Positions 1 to 8,891 of a DNA stretch of 54,499 bases are shown one piece after another. This DNA is from Saprospirales bacterium. GTDB taxonomy: Bacteria; Bacteroidota; Bacteroidia; Chitinophagales; Saprospiraceae. Every line of letters begins with the position of its first letter. Position 1 is the first letter of the stretch. A program made the translations under genes and the position numbers. The notes beneath the pieces are model-generated. The model saw only the letters and a list, made by a program, of their open reading frames with translations. It was not told where the DNA came from and ran no database searches. The stretch is from NCBI GenBank assembly GCA_007695035.1, contig REEO01000062.1, forward strand, positions 1-54,499, written 5' to 3'.

Positions 1-45
1 GTAGATAAAATGTTTAAGGATGTTATTAATACTGTGAATAAAGGG

Positions 46-151
46 TTCACCGCTGAGACCCCAAAGTTCGCTAAGAATTCGCTGAGAGAAAACCGTGGCA
101 TAAAATACCCTCAGCGATAGTCTCCGCGTCCATAGCGGCCTCCGCGGTGAG
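46..151. repeat. REP-like imperfect palindromic element
   Basis: The left end begins TTCACCGCTGAG and the right end finishes CTCCGCGGTGAG, so the two ends are imperfect inverted repeats of about 30 bases around a short AT-rich centre near base 100. The purine-rich left arm and pyrimidine-rich right arm resemble a dispersed 'accgc-gag' palindrome seen in intergenic regions of many bacterial genomes; that resemblance is from memory, not a search. No transposase is linked to it. Only one copy was noticed in this window. Confidence 0.55.
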
Positions 152-375
152 TCAAACAAGTATGGAAAATTACACCCATAAGGAAATGAGGTTAGATTTT
201 GTTACATAAGAGGTAAATTCACAAGTACCTCAGCTGATAAATGGCACAATTTATTTGTGGAGATTCCCGGCATTTATTACCTTTACACCCAATCTCACGC
301 TATTTACGCGAACATCCTACCAACATTTTTTTTATCTAATAGATTGGCCACGGCAGATTACAATAACTTTTTACC
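152..375. other. Upstream region of the Gre-like gene, nothing certain
   Basis: AT-rich spacer between the palindromic element and the Gre-like gene. No good TAnnTTTG element, terminator or RNA gene could be recognised. A T-run lies at about 329-336. Confidence 0.4.
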
Positions 376-831
376 ATGAAAAGGAATCCAAAGAAGGAGA
401 TTTTTGACGCCTGTGTTAAACGACAGGAAGAACTCATTGACAATTTCACCAATGAAATAGAAACGGTGGAAAAAGAAATGAACGACCGGGACAACATGCC
501 CAGTCAAACCGATCATAACCCAGCTGCAGAGCAATTGGCAATGTACAACGAACTCAAAAAGGAGCTTGAGTTTTTGAAGTACGAGATGCGAGTTCTGGAG
601 GAATTGGATATTGAGAAGGAATATACTGAGGTGGCTCCCGGGGCTGTCGTAGTTACTGACAAGCGCACTTTTTTCGTATGCGTGTCCATTGAGGAAGTAG
701 GGATTTCAGGAGACAAAAAGGTATTTGGACTCTCCACAGAAGCACCTATTTATGCCAGCATGAAGGGTAAGAAAAAAGGTGAAGATTTTCAGTTTCGCTC
801 CTACCATTACAAAGTCCTGGATGTATATTGA
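376..831 (+). CDS. GreA/GreB-type transcript cleavage factor homologue
   Basis: Predicted 151-residue cytoplasmic protein with Gre architecture: a long N-terminal helical hairpin rich in Glu/Lys (about residues 1-85), with an acidic tip near residues 37-46 (DRDNMPSQTD), followed by a C-terminal FKBP-like domain (about 88-151). The segment FGLSTEAPIYASMKGKKKG aligns by eye with the conserved 'SPIARALIGKKxGD' part of GreA and the protein ends in a YKVLDVY strand, like the GreA terminus. Gre factors bind the RNA polymerase secondary channel and stimulate cleavage of backtracked RNA. It is distant enough from classical GreA that it may be one of the Gre-like paralogues with a different role. It is monocistronic, convergent with the thioredoxin-like gene that follows. 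Confidence 0.7.
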   Translation: MKRNPKKEIFDACVKRQEELIDNFTNEIETVEKEMNDRDNMPSQTDHNPAAEQLAMYNELKKELEFLKYEMRVLEELDIEKEYTEVAPGAVVVTDKRTFFVCVSIEEVGISGDKKVFGLSTEAPIYASMKGKKKGEDFQFRSYHYKVLDVY

Positions 832-865
832 GGACTAAATGGTAAAAATCTCAAAAGCACCGGTA

Positions 866-1348
866 CTATTTCAACATAGCTTCAATGGTTTCAGCAAAAT
901 CTTCAAGTGAGGCTGAAAAATTGGTTCTGCCCAAATCGGTTATTTCCATTTCACCGGATTCAGCATTGGGTTCAATGTTGAAGACGACCACTGTGGGATA
1001 ACCTCTCACTTCCAAAGCTTGCTGCAACCCGCCATTTTGCTGCCGAATTTCATCGGGTATGCTTCTTCTCCTGGGAAAATCCAGTTCCAGGAGAACCACA
1101 TTTTTCTCTGCCCAGCCTTTAAATTCAGGCTGATCAAATACAGCCTGACTCATGCGCATACACGGTCTGCACCAGTCACTTCCCGTAAACAAAGCCATAA
1201 TGGGCTTATTCGTCTGTACCGATTCCTCATATGCATCTTGCAACACATAGTGCCAGCCTTCATGTGCGGGCTCGTAGTCCTGTGCGGTAAGATTGAATGG
1301 CAGGACAAATAGGAATAGTGCGATTGTTGTTACAAGTAAATTATACAT
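866..1348 (-). CDS. Secreted thioredoxin-fold protein (paralogue 2)
   Basis: A 160-residue protein with an N-terminal signal peptide (MYNLLVTTIALFLFVLPFNLTAQ, so quoted in two parts: hydrophobic 3-18, then LTAQ). The mature part has a thioredoxin-like domain with the redox motif WCRPC at about residues 60-64 inside the context FTGSDWCRPC, followed by a helix, the strand NVVLLELDFPRR, and a cis-Pro-type GYPTVVVFN segment. It is expected to act as a periplasmic or outer-membrane-facing thiol-disulfide protein. It is the second of two tandem paralogues on the minus strand, 102 bases downstream of the first, and probably arose by local duplication. The substrate is unknown. Confidence 0.75.
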   Translation of the reverse strand: MYNLLVTTIALFLFVLPFNLTAQDYEPAHEGWHYVLQDAYEESVQTNKPIMALFTGSDWCRPCMRMSQAVFDQPEFKGWAEKNVVLLELDFPRRRSIPDEIRQQNGGLQQALEVRGYPTVVVFNIEPNAESGEMEITDLGRTNFSASLEDFAETIEAMLK

Positions 1349-1450
1349 CCTATTGAAGTTTGCATTGAAACAGAACCGCGGCCTCTCCCGGTAGGAGGAC
1401 CGCAGGACTTGAAAAAGGAGAACCCAACTGCTGAAATCCCCTCTAAAAAC

Positions 1451-1930
1451 TTAATTTATCATATCCTCAACCTGGGAGGTAAAGTCTTCCACTGAGGGAA
1501 CAAATCCAGTAGAACCCAATGCCTCAACTTCCATTTCACCGGTTTCACCATTTTGGTTCATGTTGAAAACCCATATCCTGGGTACTCCCCTTACATTAAA
1601 TGCCTGGCTGAGGTGTTGATTCTGCTGCTGAATTTCTTGCGGTACTTGTTTTCTTCTGGGGCTGTCCACCTCCAACAATACCACATTGTCTTTAGCCCAT
1701 TCGTTGAATTCCGGTTTATTGATTACCGCTGCTGAAAATCTGCGGCAGGGAGGACACCAATCACTACCGGTGAAGTACGCCATAATCGGCTTTCCGGTTT
1801 GTTGGGACTCCTGATACGCATCATTCAACATAACATGCCAACCTTCATGTGCCGGCTCATAATCCTCGGCCTGTGCATTGATTTGGAAGGCCATCAAGCC
1901 GAGTGTCAGTGCTAAAATAATGTATTTCAT
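1451..1930 (-). CDS. Secreted thioredoxin-fold protein (paralogue 1)
   Basis: A 159-residue protein with a signal peptide (hydrophobic stretch 3-17 ending INAQ) and a thioredoxin-like domain. The redox motif is WCPPC (about residues 59-63) in the context FTGSDWCPPC; the strand NVVLLEVDSPRRK and a GVPRIWVFN cis-Pro-type turn follow. It is nearly colinear with the neighbouring 866-1348 protein, including the shared YEPAHEGWH start of the mature part, so these are recent tandem duplicates. The first paralogue keeps the Pro-Pro CXXC spacer whereas the other has Arg-Pro, which could shift redox potential. Function beyond thiol-disulfide exchange in the periplasm cannot be read from sequence. Confidence 0.75.
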   Translation of the reverse strand: MKYIILALTLGLMAFQINAQAEDYEPAHEGWHVMLNDAYQESQQTGKPIMAYFTGSDWCPPCRRFSAAVINKPEFNEWAKDNVVLLEVDSPRRKQVPQEIQQQNQHLSQAFNVRGVPRIWVFNMNQNGETGEMEVEALGSTGFVPSVEDFTSQVEDMIN

Positions 1931-2498
1931 AAATAGTTAAAATTTTTTCGTTCATTCGTAACGTCGCAAGTTAAATAACATTGGACCATTAAGGAAAATT
2001 TTGGCCTTAAATTTTTCAATGCCTTATTACTGCAACCTGGTATGAAAACGCAAGCCACTTTGATTTCTTACAAAATGGTTGGTTGTTTTGTTCCCTTATT
2101 TCAGTTGTATTGAACATCCGCGGGCTTAATAGCAGCCAAACACATTGGCAATGGAAGGTAAATTATTTATCACCTAATATATTCCTAATTGGAAATTCCA
2201 TGGATTTCCCGGACCGATTCAAACCGGGATTCTGTTCCTTTGAGTTGGAAGGCATGCTCTATAAATTTTCGATTCCTTAGAATCAACTATCCTGATATCT
2301 CCTGCCTTTTTAAGCCAAAAAGATTTCTTTAGGTTATTCGATAAAGACCATTCTTTTGCCAATCACATTGGTCCACTTTTCCTTAAACAAATACATCCCT
2401 AACGACAGCACAATATCCAGCTAGCCCCACCTCTGGTCTGAAAAACCGAAGGAAGAAAATGAGCAATGATCCACCCCATCTAAATGTAATCAGCTACA
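1931..2498. other. 568-base intergenic region without recognised genes
   Basis: AT-rich spacer between two minus-strand genes. The only open frame is a 65-codon plus-strand ORF (2083-2280) with no recognisable protein character, judged accidental. No clear terminator, promoter consensus or RNA gene was seen. Confidence 0.4.
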
Positions 2499-3038
2499 TC
2501 AGTTATCCCGCAGTCTTGGATCGTCTTCGGGATTTATGTAATCAATTTCCCAGGGTCCTACACTTACCAATTGAATAACTGTTTCACCTCGAGCATAGGC
2601 GTAGTGCTTCATTCCCGGAGGCATTGAAGTGTAGCTTCCCGGAGTCAATTCATAGTACTCTTCCATATCGGCCTCGGCACCGTGCCCGAGTATAAATTCA
2701 CCGGAAATAACCGTCACCCTCTCCACTCCGGGATGCGTATGAGGTGCAATGTGGAAACCATCGGGAAGCTTCAAGCGCATATTAAACACCTCAGGCTTTC
2801 CCGGATCACCTTCGAGGATGTAAAATTGCGAACCTTCTTCCAAGGAACCTGGTCCATCCTCCCAGGGAATATCTTCCGCCATGTAGAGAATGTGGTGATC
2901 TGGCCCCTTGTCAATAAGCTGTTTTACTTCTTTCCGCCCCTCGTGGTCTTTCTCATCATTGTTGGTCTCTACCGGTTGCTCACACCCCAAAAGAATCAGA
3001 GAAAAAACTGAGAGAATCAATAGGTTTAAATACTTCAT
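2499..3038 (-). CDS. Cupin-domain lipoprotein
   Basis: A 179-residue lipoprotein: signal peptide with lipobox LLGC (Cys19) and then an acidic/polar linker of about 40 residues. The C-terminal two-thirds is a single cupin barrel. The motif PHTHPGVERV (about residues 99-108) supplies the metal-ligand histidines and the downstream Glu of cupin motif 1, and GSYTSMPPGMKHYAYA corresponds to motif 2 with its His. The fold usually binds a divalent metal and a small molecule; the reaction cannot be predicted. It ends in an acidic DYINPEDDPRLR tail. It is monocistronic, with poor SD sequence and no neighbour suggesting a pathway. Confidence 0.75.
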   Translation of the reverse strand: MKYLNLLILSVFSLILLGCEQPVETNNDEKDHEGRKEVKQLIDKGPDHHILYMAEDIPWEDGPGSLEEGSQFYILEGDPGKPEVFNMRLKLPDGFHIAPHTHPGVERVTVISGEFILGHGAEADMEEYYELTPGSYTSMPPGMKHYAYARGETVIQLVSVGPWEIDYINPEDDPRLRDN

Positions 3039-3381
3039 GGTTGTAAAAATTTAGTTTAGATCTATTTATAACATTGTGCTTCAAAGCATCGGGATTTGCT
3101 GCGCCCCGGAATCCAGTACAACAAAAACTTGTGTTGCAGAAAATACTTTGGAATCCGACCAGATGCAATAATAATCAAAATTCTGATAAAAAGTGTTAAA
3201 ACTTGGCAATAAATTCTGAGATAAGGATATAAAACGATGAAGAAACTTGTTAAAATCGTATTATGAGAACTTTTCTATGCCATTTTAAAGATGTGATACC
3301 AAAGGCATAGAGCCACTTTTATTTATAGGTGGATGTAAGCAGGTCCCTGTCCGATATTATTCGAGAATTCATCTTGTGACT
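3039..3381. other. Intergenic region upstream of trmB and the cupin gene
   Basis: Divergent spacer of about 340 bases between the cupin lipoprotein and trmB. Apart from the trmB promoter at its right edge there is nothing recognisable; a short 63-codon minus-strand frame here has no protein-like features. Confidence 0.4.
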
Positions 3382-3389
3382 TATCTTTG
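3382..3389 (+). promoter_or_regulatory. Bacteroidota-type -7 element of trmB
   Basis: TATCTTTG matches TAnnTTTG exactly. Transcription would begin about 5 bases downstream, so any ATG at 3376 would lie inside the promoter; this supports the start at 3412. No good TTG -33 element was found at the usual spacing. Confidence 0.6.
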
Positions 3390-3411
3390 CAGTGGAAGTA
3401 ATTTCAGACCC

Positions 3412-4116
3412 ATGTCCAGGAGGAACAAGTTGGAAAAGTTTGCCGATAATCTGACTTATAAACATGTTTACGAATCCTTTGAGTTTGGCGATCCGGTATT
3501 AACCAGGACGGAGATTGAAAAAGTTAAAATGGCCGGATTGTGGCATAAGCTGCAATTTTGCAATTCTCACCCCATACTACTGGAATTGGCTTGTGGCAAG
3601 GGAGAGTACACCCTGGATCTGGCTCGTAGGTATCCGAACAAAAACTTCATTGGAGTGGATGTAAAAGGAGCCCGCATATGGAAGGGAGCCACTATTGCCA
3701 GGACCGAAAAACTTTCCAATGTTGCTTTTTTGAGGACGAGGATTGAACAGATCGAACTTTTTTTCGCCAGAGAAGAAGTGAGCGAGATCTGGATTACCTT
3801 TCCAGACCCATTTCCCAAAGAAGGAAAAGAAAATCGCCGCTTGACTTCCCCGCCTTTTCTCGAAAAGTACCAAACTCTATTGAAAAAAGGTGGAGTGGTA
3901 CACCTGAAAACGGACTCCGATCTGCTGTACAAGTATTCCCTCAAATCGGTTGAAAATTTTCCCAATGCCCAAATCTACCAATCCAACAGCAATATTTATG
4001 CAGGTGAATTACCTAACCCTGATTTGGATATTCTGACCTACTACGAAAAACAACATCTCGAAGACGGTCGCACCATCAAGTACCTTAAATTTGGCTTTGA
4101 TGCCCCCGGTCAGTGA
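3412..4116 (+). CDS. trmB: tRNA (guanine-N7-)-methyltransferase
   Basis: Transfers a methyl group from S-adenosylmethionine to N7 of G46 in the variable loop of tRNAs. The 234-residue product (from the second Met, MSRRNKLEKFADN) has the class I methyltransferase motif LELACGKGEYTLDLA with the SAM-binding loop at about residues 57-71, the acidic FIGVDVKG end of strand 2, and the TrmB signature ITFPDPFPK followed by NRRLTSPPFLEKY. The length is typical for the family. The longer frame starting at 3376 is rejected because a -7 promoter element covers 3382-3389. It is monocistronic between spacers. Confidence 0.92.
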   Translation: MSRRNKLEKFADNLTYKHVYESFEFGDPVLTRTEIEKVKMAGLWHKLQFCNSHPILLELACGKGEYTLDLARRYPNKNFIGVDVKGARIWKGATIARTEKLSNVAFLRTRIEQIELFFAREEVSEIWITFPDPFPKEGKENRRLTSPPFLEKYQTLLKKGGVVHLKTDSDLLYKYSLKSVENFPNAQIYQSNSNIYAGELPNPDLDILTYYEKQHLEDGRTIKYLKFGFDAPGQ

Positions 4117-4425
4117 TGCTATTAAATTTTGGTAGCCAAAAGTAAAAGCCCGGGCCGTGGATTCAACAGGCACCAAACAATTAGGTAACCATCAGGTAAA
4201 CTGGTATTCCATTCCATACTCCTCTTTAAGCTGTAACGTGCTCAAAATCCTTTATTCACTGCCTCATTAGAATCAATACTGAAGCGCAGGATCCTTAAAT
4301 CTGCGGCTATCTGTTCGACAAACCACATTCCCCCACTCGAGATTACTACTTCCAGATAACATTAGCTTAACCCACAATTAAGCCTTTTGTAATTCAGCCT
4401 TAATCATGGCTTAATGTACCACCTT
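4117..4425. other. Intergenic region before TonB receptor
   Basis: About 310 bases downstream of trmB with no gene, no T-tailed hairpin and no RNA feature that could be recognised. The promoter for the next gene lies at its right end. Confidence 0.4.
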
Positions 4426-4433
4426 TACTTTTG
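4426..4433 (+). promoter_or_regulatory. -7 element of the TonB-dependent receptor gene
   Basis: TACTTTTG matches TAnnTTTG. It lies 12 bases downstream of the ATG at 4414 and 17 upstream of the ATG at 4450, which argues for the latter start. Confidence 0.6.
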
Positions 4434-4449
4434 CATCAATCAAAATTTG

Positions 4450-7254
4450 ATGGAAATTATGAACAGTTTTAAACCATGTATTACTCTTATATTCTGTCTG
4501 TTATCTCCAGTTTTGCTGCTCGCCAGTGACATCAGGGGAATGATTTCAGACAAGAACTCCGGTGAGCCATTGATCGGGGTGGTTGTTCAGGTGGAGGCCC
4601 TTGAGAAATCTGCAATCTCCGGCCTGGATGGCAGCTACGTGATAAGGGATATTGCCCCCGGTGATTACCAATTAAGGGTATCCTACCTCGGCTATCAAAC
4701 CAAGACCATTAATTTTGCGATGGCACAAGGTGGCGGTGGAGTGAATCGCGACATTGGTCTCGAAGTGGAGGATAAAGTGTTGGGTGAGATTGTAGTGACG
4801 TCCAGGGCTATCCTAAATACAGAGTACAGTGCAAGGGCTTCTGAACGCATAGCACCCAATGTGATCAATGTAGTTTCCAGCCAAAATATTGAATTGTCCC
4901 CGGATGTAACCGTGGCCAATGTCATCCAACGTGTTTCCGGTATTTCTCTGGAGCGCAACCACACGGGAGACGGCCAATTCGCCATTATGCGGGGTATGGA
5001 TAAGCGATACAACTACTCGCTGGTAAATGGGGTGAAGATTCCCAGCCCTGACAACAACAACCGCTATCTTCCTCTGGACATTTTCCCGGCTGACCTTTTG
5101 GACAGGCTGGAGGTAACAAAATCTCTGACTCCCGATATGGAGGCGGATGCCATCGGTGGTGTAGTAGATATGAAATTGAGAGATGCGCCAGAAGACCCTA
5201 TGTTAAATATTAATGTGGGCACGGGATTCAACACCATGTTTTTTGACCGTGACTTTGTATCCTTCGACCGAAGTAACGTGGATAGAAAATCCCCCAAAAT
5301 GCGCAATGGCGAGGACTACAGGGCCACTGTCGAGGATTTTCCACTTGAGAGCGTCCAACACGAGAGAGAGAGCAGCATTCCCTTCTACCAGGTTTACGGT
5401 CTCTCGGCAGGACAGAGATTTGGTCAGAGACAACGACTGGGTGTGGTTGCTGCATTTTCCCATCAAAACACAGCCAGGGGCTCGGAAAGTGATTTCTTTC
5501 ACTTCTCAACCGACCGCGAGACAAACCTGCCTGTTCTGGACAACGCTTTGACAGCTACCCGTTCTACCAGCCAAACCCGAACCGGTGTACACCTTAAGGC
5601 GGATTACAGGCTGAACACAGATAACACGCTGAGCTTTTATACGTCCTACATGAATCTCCAGGAGCGGGAAACACGGACCATGGTTGACACAGCGCTACAA
5701 CTCGCGAGATCGGGACCCGGAACCGGCCGTATTGAGCAGTGGGTAAGGACCCGTCAGAGGATCAGTAATATTTTCACCAACAATCTGCAGGGAGAGCACA
5801 AATTCGGAAGAAACTTTGGACTGGACTGGTCGGCCGTTTATTCCGAAGCTACTTATGACGACCCGGATATGGCCGAGTTTATGACTATCTCTGAGAGAAG
5901 AAAAAATGAGGACGGTAGTTTCAGACAAACCGACTGGGTTTATGACAACACCAATCACCGCGGATTCTTCAGACGCTGGCTCGGAAACTCAGACAGAGAC
6001 ATTGCGGGCTACCTCAATCTCGAATATAGACCCGAGCTGTTTGGTCAGGAAGTGCTTTTTAAGGTAGGTGGTATGTACCGGAATAAAGAGCGGGAAAACT
6101 ACTTCGACAGATACCGGCTCGGAACAAGTCCCACTTTTCAGGTTTATGAGGGCAATGTACTCGACAACACATTCAACGTGGTCATCAACGGCTCTCCGAA
6201 CAATGTACTCAACTACGAACTCACTGAGGATGTACTCGGAGTTTACGCGATGGGTAGATTCAGATTGTTTGAACGCTTACAGGTGCTCACTGGGCTGCGC
6301 TACGAGAATACTGAAATGTCATGGGTGTCCAATGCCCCGCCCTCGGTTGAGGGAAGAATTGGCTCCATCGAATACGATGAATTGCTTCCTCACCTGCACC
6401 TGAAATTTGAATTGAACGAGCGACAGAACATAAGGGCTTCCTACTTTGAATCCATGAGCCGCCAGGGGTATTTTGAAGTAATTCCTTACAACTTTTACGA
6501 GGAGGACCAGTTTCGCGAAGCGGGCAACCCCAATCTCCGGCACGCTTACGCAAGGAACGTGGACCTCAGATACGAATTTTTCCCGGGCAGATTGGATCAA
6601 TTTATGGTGGGTGCTTTTTGGAAAGAAATTCAAAACCCCATTGAAACGGCTGTGGTTAGAAGGGAGGACTTGAGTAACAGACTATTCCTCACACCACAAA
6701 ACTTCGGAACGGCTTCAAATTTGGGATTTGAGGTTGATCTGGTCAAGTATTTTAACCGCTTTGGTGTAAGGGGTAATTACACTTTCACAAACTCCGAAAT
6801 CACCTCCAGCAAAATTGTGCAGTTCAGGGATGAGGAGGGAAGTCTGGCAAGCAGAATTGAAGACCAAACCAGACCGCTGCAGGGACAATCCAGGCATCTG
6901 GGCAATCTGTCGCTGCTCTACAAAAATCAACGCACAGGTACCGATGCACAATTGGCAATGGTTTACACGGGAAGGAGAATCGCATACATCTCGGCCTTCA
7001 AAGATAATGATCAGTGGCAAAGGGCATTTACCCAACTGGATTTCAGCCTCGATCAGCGAATCATCCCAGGTCTGGTAGCTTACATCAAGGTTAACAACAT
7101 TCTAAATACTCCATTTGAACTCGAAATACCTGCATCCAACGAAAAGGCTGCTGCTGCAGAACCTCATCTCCAGCCGGATGAGCACCGGGTGCTGTCGAGA
7201 AGTGACTTGTTCCACCGAACGGTATTGGTGGGAGTCCGGTATTCTATTTTTTGA
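4450..7254 (+). CDS. TonB-dependent outer-membrane receptor
   Basis: Outer-membrane active transporter of about 934 residues. After a signal peptide (MNSFKPCITLIFCLLSPVLL region) comes a carboxypeptidase-regulatory-like beta-sandwich (about residues 25-100, with the typical GEPLIGVVV and GLDGSYVIRDIAPGDY), then a plug domain (about 120-250; NVIQRVSGISLERN, YSLVNGVKIPSP, RLEVTKSLTPDMEADAIGG) and a beta-barrel ending in an aromatic residue (VGVRYSIF). It lacks the SusC signature and no SusD follows, so it is a plain TonB receptor; the ligand is unknown. The downstream beta-helix lipoprotein is probably cotranscribed and may be its surface partner. Start 4450 or 4459 is chosen because the promoter -7 lies at 4426-4433. 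Confidence 0.9.
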   Translation: MEIMNSFKPCITLIFCLLSPVLLLASDIRGMISDKNSGEPLIGVVVQVEALEKSAISGLDGSYVIRDIAPGDYQLRVSYLGYQTKTINFAMAQGGGGVNRDIGLEVEDKVLGEIVVTSRAILNTEYSARASERIAPNVINVVSSQNIELSPDVTVANVIQRVSGISLERNHTGDGQFAIMRGMDKRYNYSLVNGVKIPSPDNNNRYLPLDIFPADLLDRLEVTKSLTPDMEADAIGGVVDMKLRDAPEDPMLNINVGTGFNTMFFDRDFVSFDRSNVDRKSPKMRNGEDYRATVEDFPLESVQHERESSIPFYQVYGLSAGQRFGQRQRLGVVAAFSHQNTARGSESDFFHFSTDRETNLPVLDNALTATRSTSQTRTGVHLKADYRLNTDNTLSFYTSYMNLQERETRTMVDTALQLARSGPGTGRIEQWVRTRQRISNIFTNNLQGEHKFGRNFGLDWSAVYSEATYDDPDMAEFMTISERRKNEDGSFRQTDWVYDNTNHRGFFRRWLGNSDRDIAGYLNLEYRPELFGQEVLFKVGGMYRNKERENYFDRYRLGTSPTFQVYEGNVLDNTFNVVINGSPNNVLNYELTEDVLGVYAMGRFRLFERLQVLTGLRYENTEMSWVSNAPPSVEGRIGSIEYDELLPHLHLKFELNERQNIRASYFESMSRQGYFEVIPYNFYEEDQFREAGNPNLRHAYARNVDLRYEFFPGRLDQFMVGAFWKEIQNPIETAVVRREDLSNRLFLTPQNFGTASNLGFEVDLVKYFNRFGVRGNYTFTNSEITSSKIVQFRDEEGSLASRIEDQTRPLQGQSRHLGNLSLLYKNQRTGTDAQLAMVYTGRRIAYISAFKDNDQWQRAFTQLDFSLDQRIIPGLVAYIKVNNILNTPFELEIPASNEKAAAAEPHLQPDEHRVLSRSDLFHRTVLVGVRYSIF

Positions 7255-7368
7255 AAAACCGTCCATGGCTAAATAACAATCAAAGTTTCATGTGGGATAC
7301 GTGCCGGTTATCTACTGTCGCCAAACCCAATTTTAAACCAATAATTTTTTAATCAAACTATCTTTAAA

Positions 7369-8805
7369 ATGACTTTATTAACAACATTCAAACGAATTAC
7401 CTTTTTGCTGGCAATGTCTATGCTCATCGTGGCTTGTGGTTCAGATGATGACATGGGCCCCGGTGATCCCGATCCGGATCCTGATCCGGACCCCAATGAA
7501 TCTGTGGAAATTACCGATGAAACTACCGAGTTACAAGGAAATATGCACGGTACTCTCCGCTCAGGAAGAACTTACCAATTAGTGGGTGACCTGACTGTAC
7601 TTCCCGATAGAGAAATCGTAATGGAAGAAGGGGTTAGAATTGAATCCACTGCGGGAGGAGAAGACGGTGGTGAAGCATTCTCTTTTATTATCAGAGGAAG
7701 TTTCTACTCCCTTGGAACAGAGGATAACCCCAACTGGATTACCACTGTGCCTGAGAACAGAACCCATGAAAACTGGAACCAGGGTTATATCGGTGGATTT
7801 ATTGGCCTGGTCGGCGCTCAGGACATCGTCATCAAGTGGACCCACATGGAGTACTTCGGTGGTCGAATGAGAGGTACCTCATCTGTGTATGATGAAGGGG
7901 AAACCATTTACGGCTTTTACACCGAGGATGAAAGCACCAGACTCATCATCGAAGACAGTTGGTTTCGTTACTTCCTGGACGATGCTATAAGACCAGAAGG
8001 TGGAAAGATCGCCATCTTGAGAAATACCTTTGAGGGTATTGGTGGAGTCGAGGGAGAAGCGCTCAATGCCAAGAGTGGAACTGTGGGTGTTTTTGCCTAC
8101 AATATGATGATCGGTATTGCTACCAATGGCCCCAAAACGGGTTCGGGCGGCGGATTGCCCACACAAAGCATTATCGATGTTTATAACAACACCATTGTAG
8201 GTGGGGGCTTCCGAAGGGTAGCTCCTGGTCGCGGTGGATCGATGAACGTTGAAAATGGCGCAGGTGGTTATTGGTACAACAATGCAGTAATTAACTGTCG
8301 CTATGGAATGAGGGTTGTTAACGACACAGACTACAGCCGTACCTTCATCGGTCATACGCACTATTACGGACACGGCATTTTTGACGACAACGAGGGACCA
8401 TTGTCAGACAATTTCTATCCGGAGAATGGAACCATCGGTGATGATTTCCCGAATGACCATATAGTCAATGACAATCTCAATAACGAAGATCCTCTTTTTG
8501 TGAATTATCAGGCAGATGGATTCGATCAGGAAGACTACAGAAATGTACATGTCAACTCATCTGTTGAGCCTTTCAACCTGAACTTCATTGGAGACCAGGA
8601 TTTCCGCCTTCAAGCTGGGTCTCCTCTTGTAGGTGCAGGTGATGCAGAGGCTTTCATGCCCAATGCTACCATCACAGAAATTGGTCCAAGAGCGCTTTCC
8701 TTTCCCGTACCTCCCCCAAGTGTAGATATTGGAGCTTTTCCAACCAGTGGATTTGCGGATGGAATTGGTAACCGTCATCTTGTACACGATTACTACCCCA
8801 ATTAA
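7369..8805 (+). CDS. Beta-helix surface lipoprotein
   Basis: A 478-residue lipoprotein with lipobox IVACG (Cys23), then a low-complexity linker of Asp-Pro repeats (GDPDPDPDPDPN) and a region that reads as a right-handed parallel beta-helix: successive short strands with Asn/Gly turns such as GEALNAKSGTVGVFAYN, IIDVYNNTIVGGG and GYWYNNAVINCRYGM. Lipoproteins of this type are usually displayed at the outer membrane. It follows the TonB receptor by 114 bases with no intervening terminator and is followed directly by a strong terminator, so a two-gene operon is likely. The ligand or substrate is unknown; no catalytic motif is visible. Confidence 0.75.
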   Translation: MTLLTTFKRITFLLAMSMLIVACGSDDDMGPGDPDPDPDPDPNESVEITDETTELQGNMHGTLRSGRTYQLVGDLTVLPDREIVMEEGVRIESTAGGEDGGEAFSFIIRGSFYSLGTEDNPNWITTVPENRTHENWNQGYIGGFIGLVGAQDIVIKWTHMEYFGGRMRGTSSVYDEGETIYGFYTEDESTRLIIEDSWFRYFLDDAIRPEGGKIAILRNTFEGIGGVEGEALNAKSGTVGVFAYNMMIGIATNGPKTGSGGGLPTQSIIDVYNNTIVGGGFRRVAPGRGGSMNVENGAGGYWYNNAVINCRYGMRVVNDTDYSRTFIGHTHYYGHGIFDDNEGPLSDNFYPENGTIGDDFPNDHIVNDNLNNEDPLFVNYQADGFDQEDYRNVHVNSSVEPFNLNFIGDQDFRLQAGSPLVGAGDAEAFMPNATITEIGPRALSFPVPPPSVDIGAFPTSGFADGIGNRHLVHDYYPN

Positions 8806-8833
8806 TATAAGTATAAAAAGCAGTTTTGTCTCA

Positions 8834-8867
8834 GCGCCTCAACTTTGATTAGTTGGGGCGCGTTTTT
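8834..8867 (+). terminator. Rho-independent terminator after the receptor/lipoprotein pair
   Basis: Arms GCGCCTCAACT (8834-8844) and AGTTGGGGCGC (8851-8861) pair over 11 bases with one G-U wobble, a 6-base loop, and a following GTTTTT tail. Confidence 0.85.
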
Positions 8868-8891
8868 GATGGTGGAGGTTGCCTCATCCCC

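Noticed and set aside
1-120. A short open frame running from the left edge to a TAG at 118-120
   Set aside because: It passes through the REP-like element and shows no recognised family; too short to tell a partial gene from chance.
1378-1403. Hairpin GCGGCCTC / GAGGACCGC between the two thioredoxin genes
   Set aside because: It is a reasonable stem but lacks a T-rich tail on the minus strand, so it was not called as a terminator.
2083-2280. A 65-codon plus-strand open frame
   Set aside because: No promoter consensus, no SD, no protein-like composition or family resemblance.
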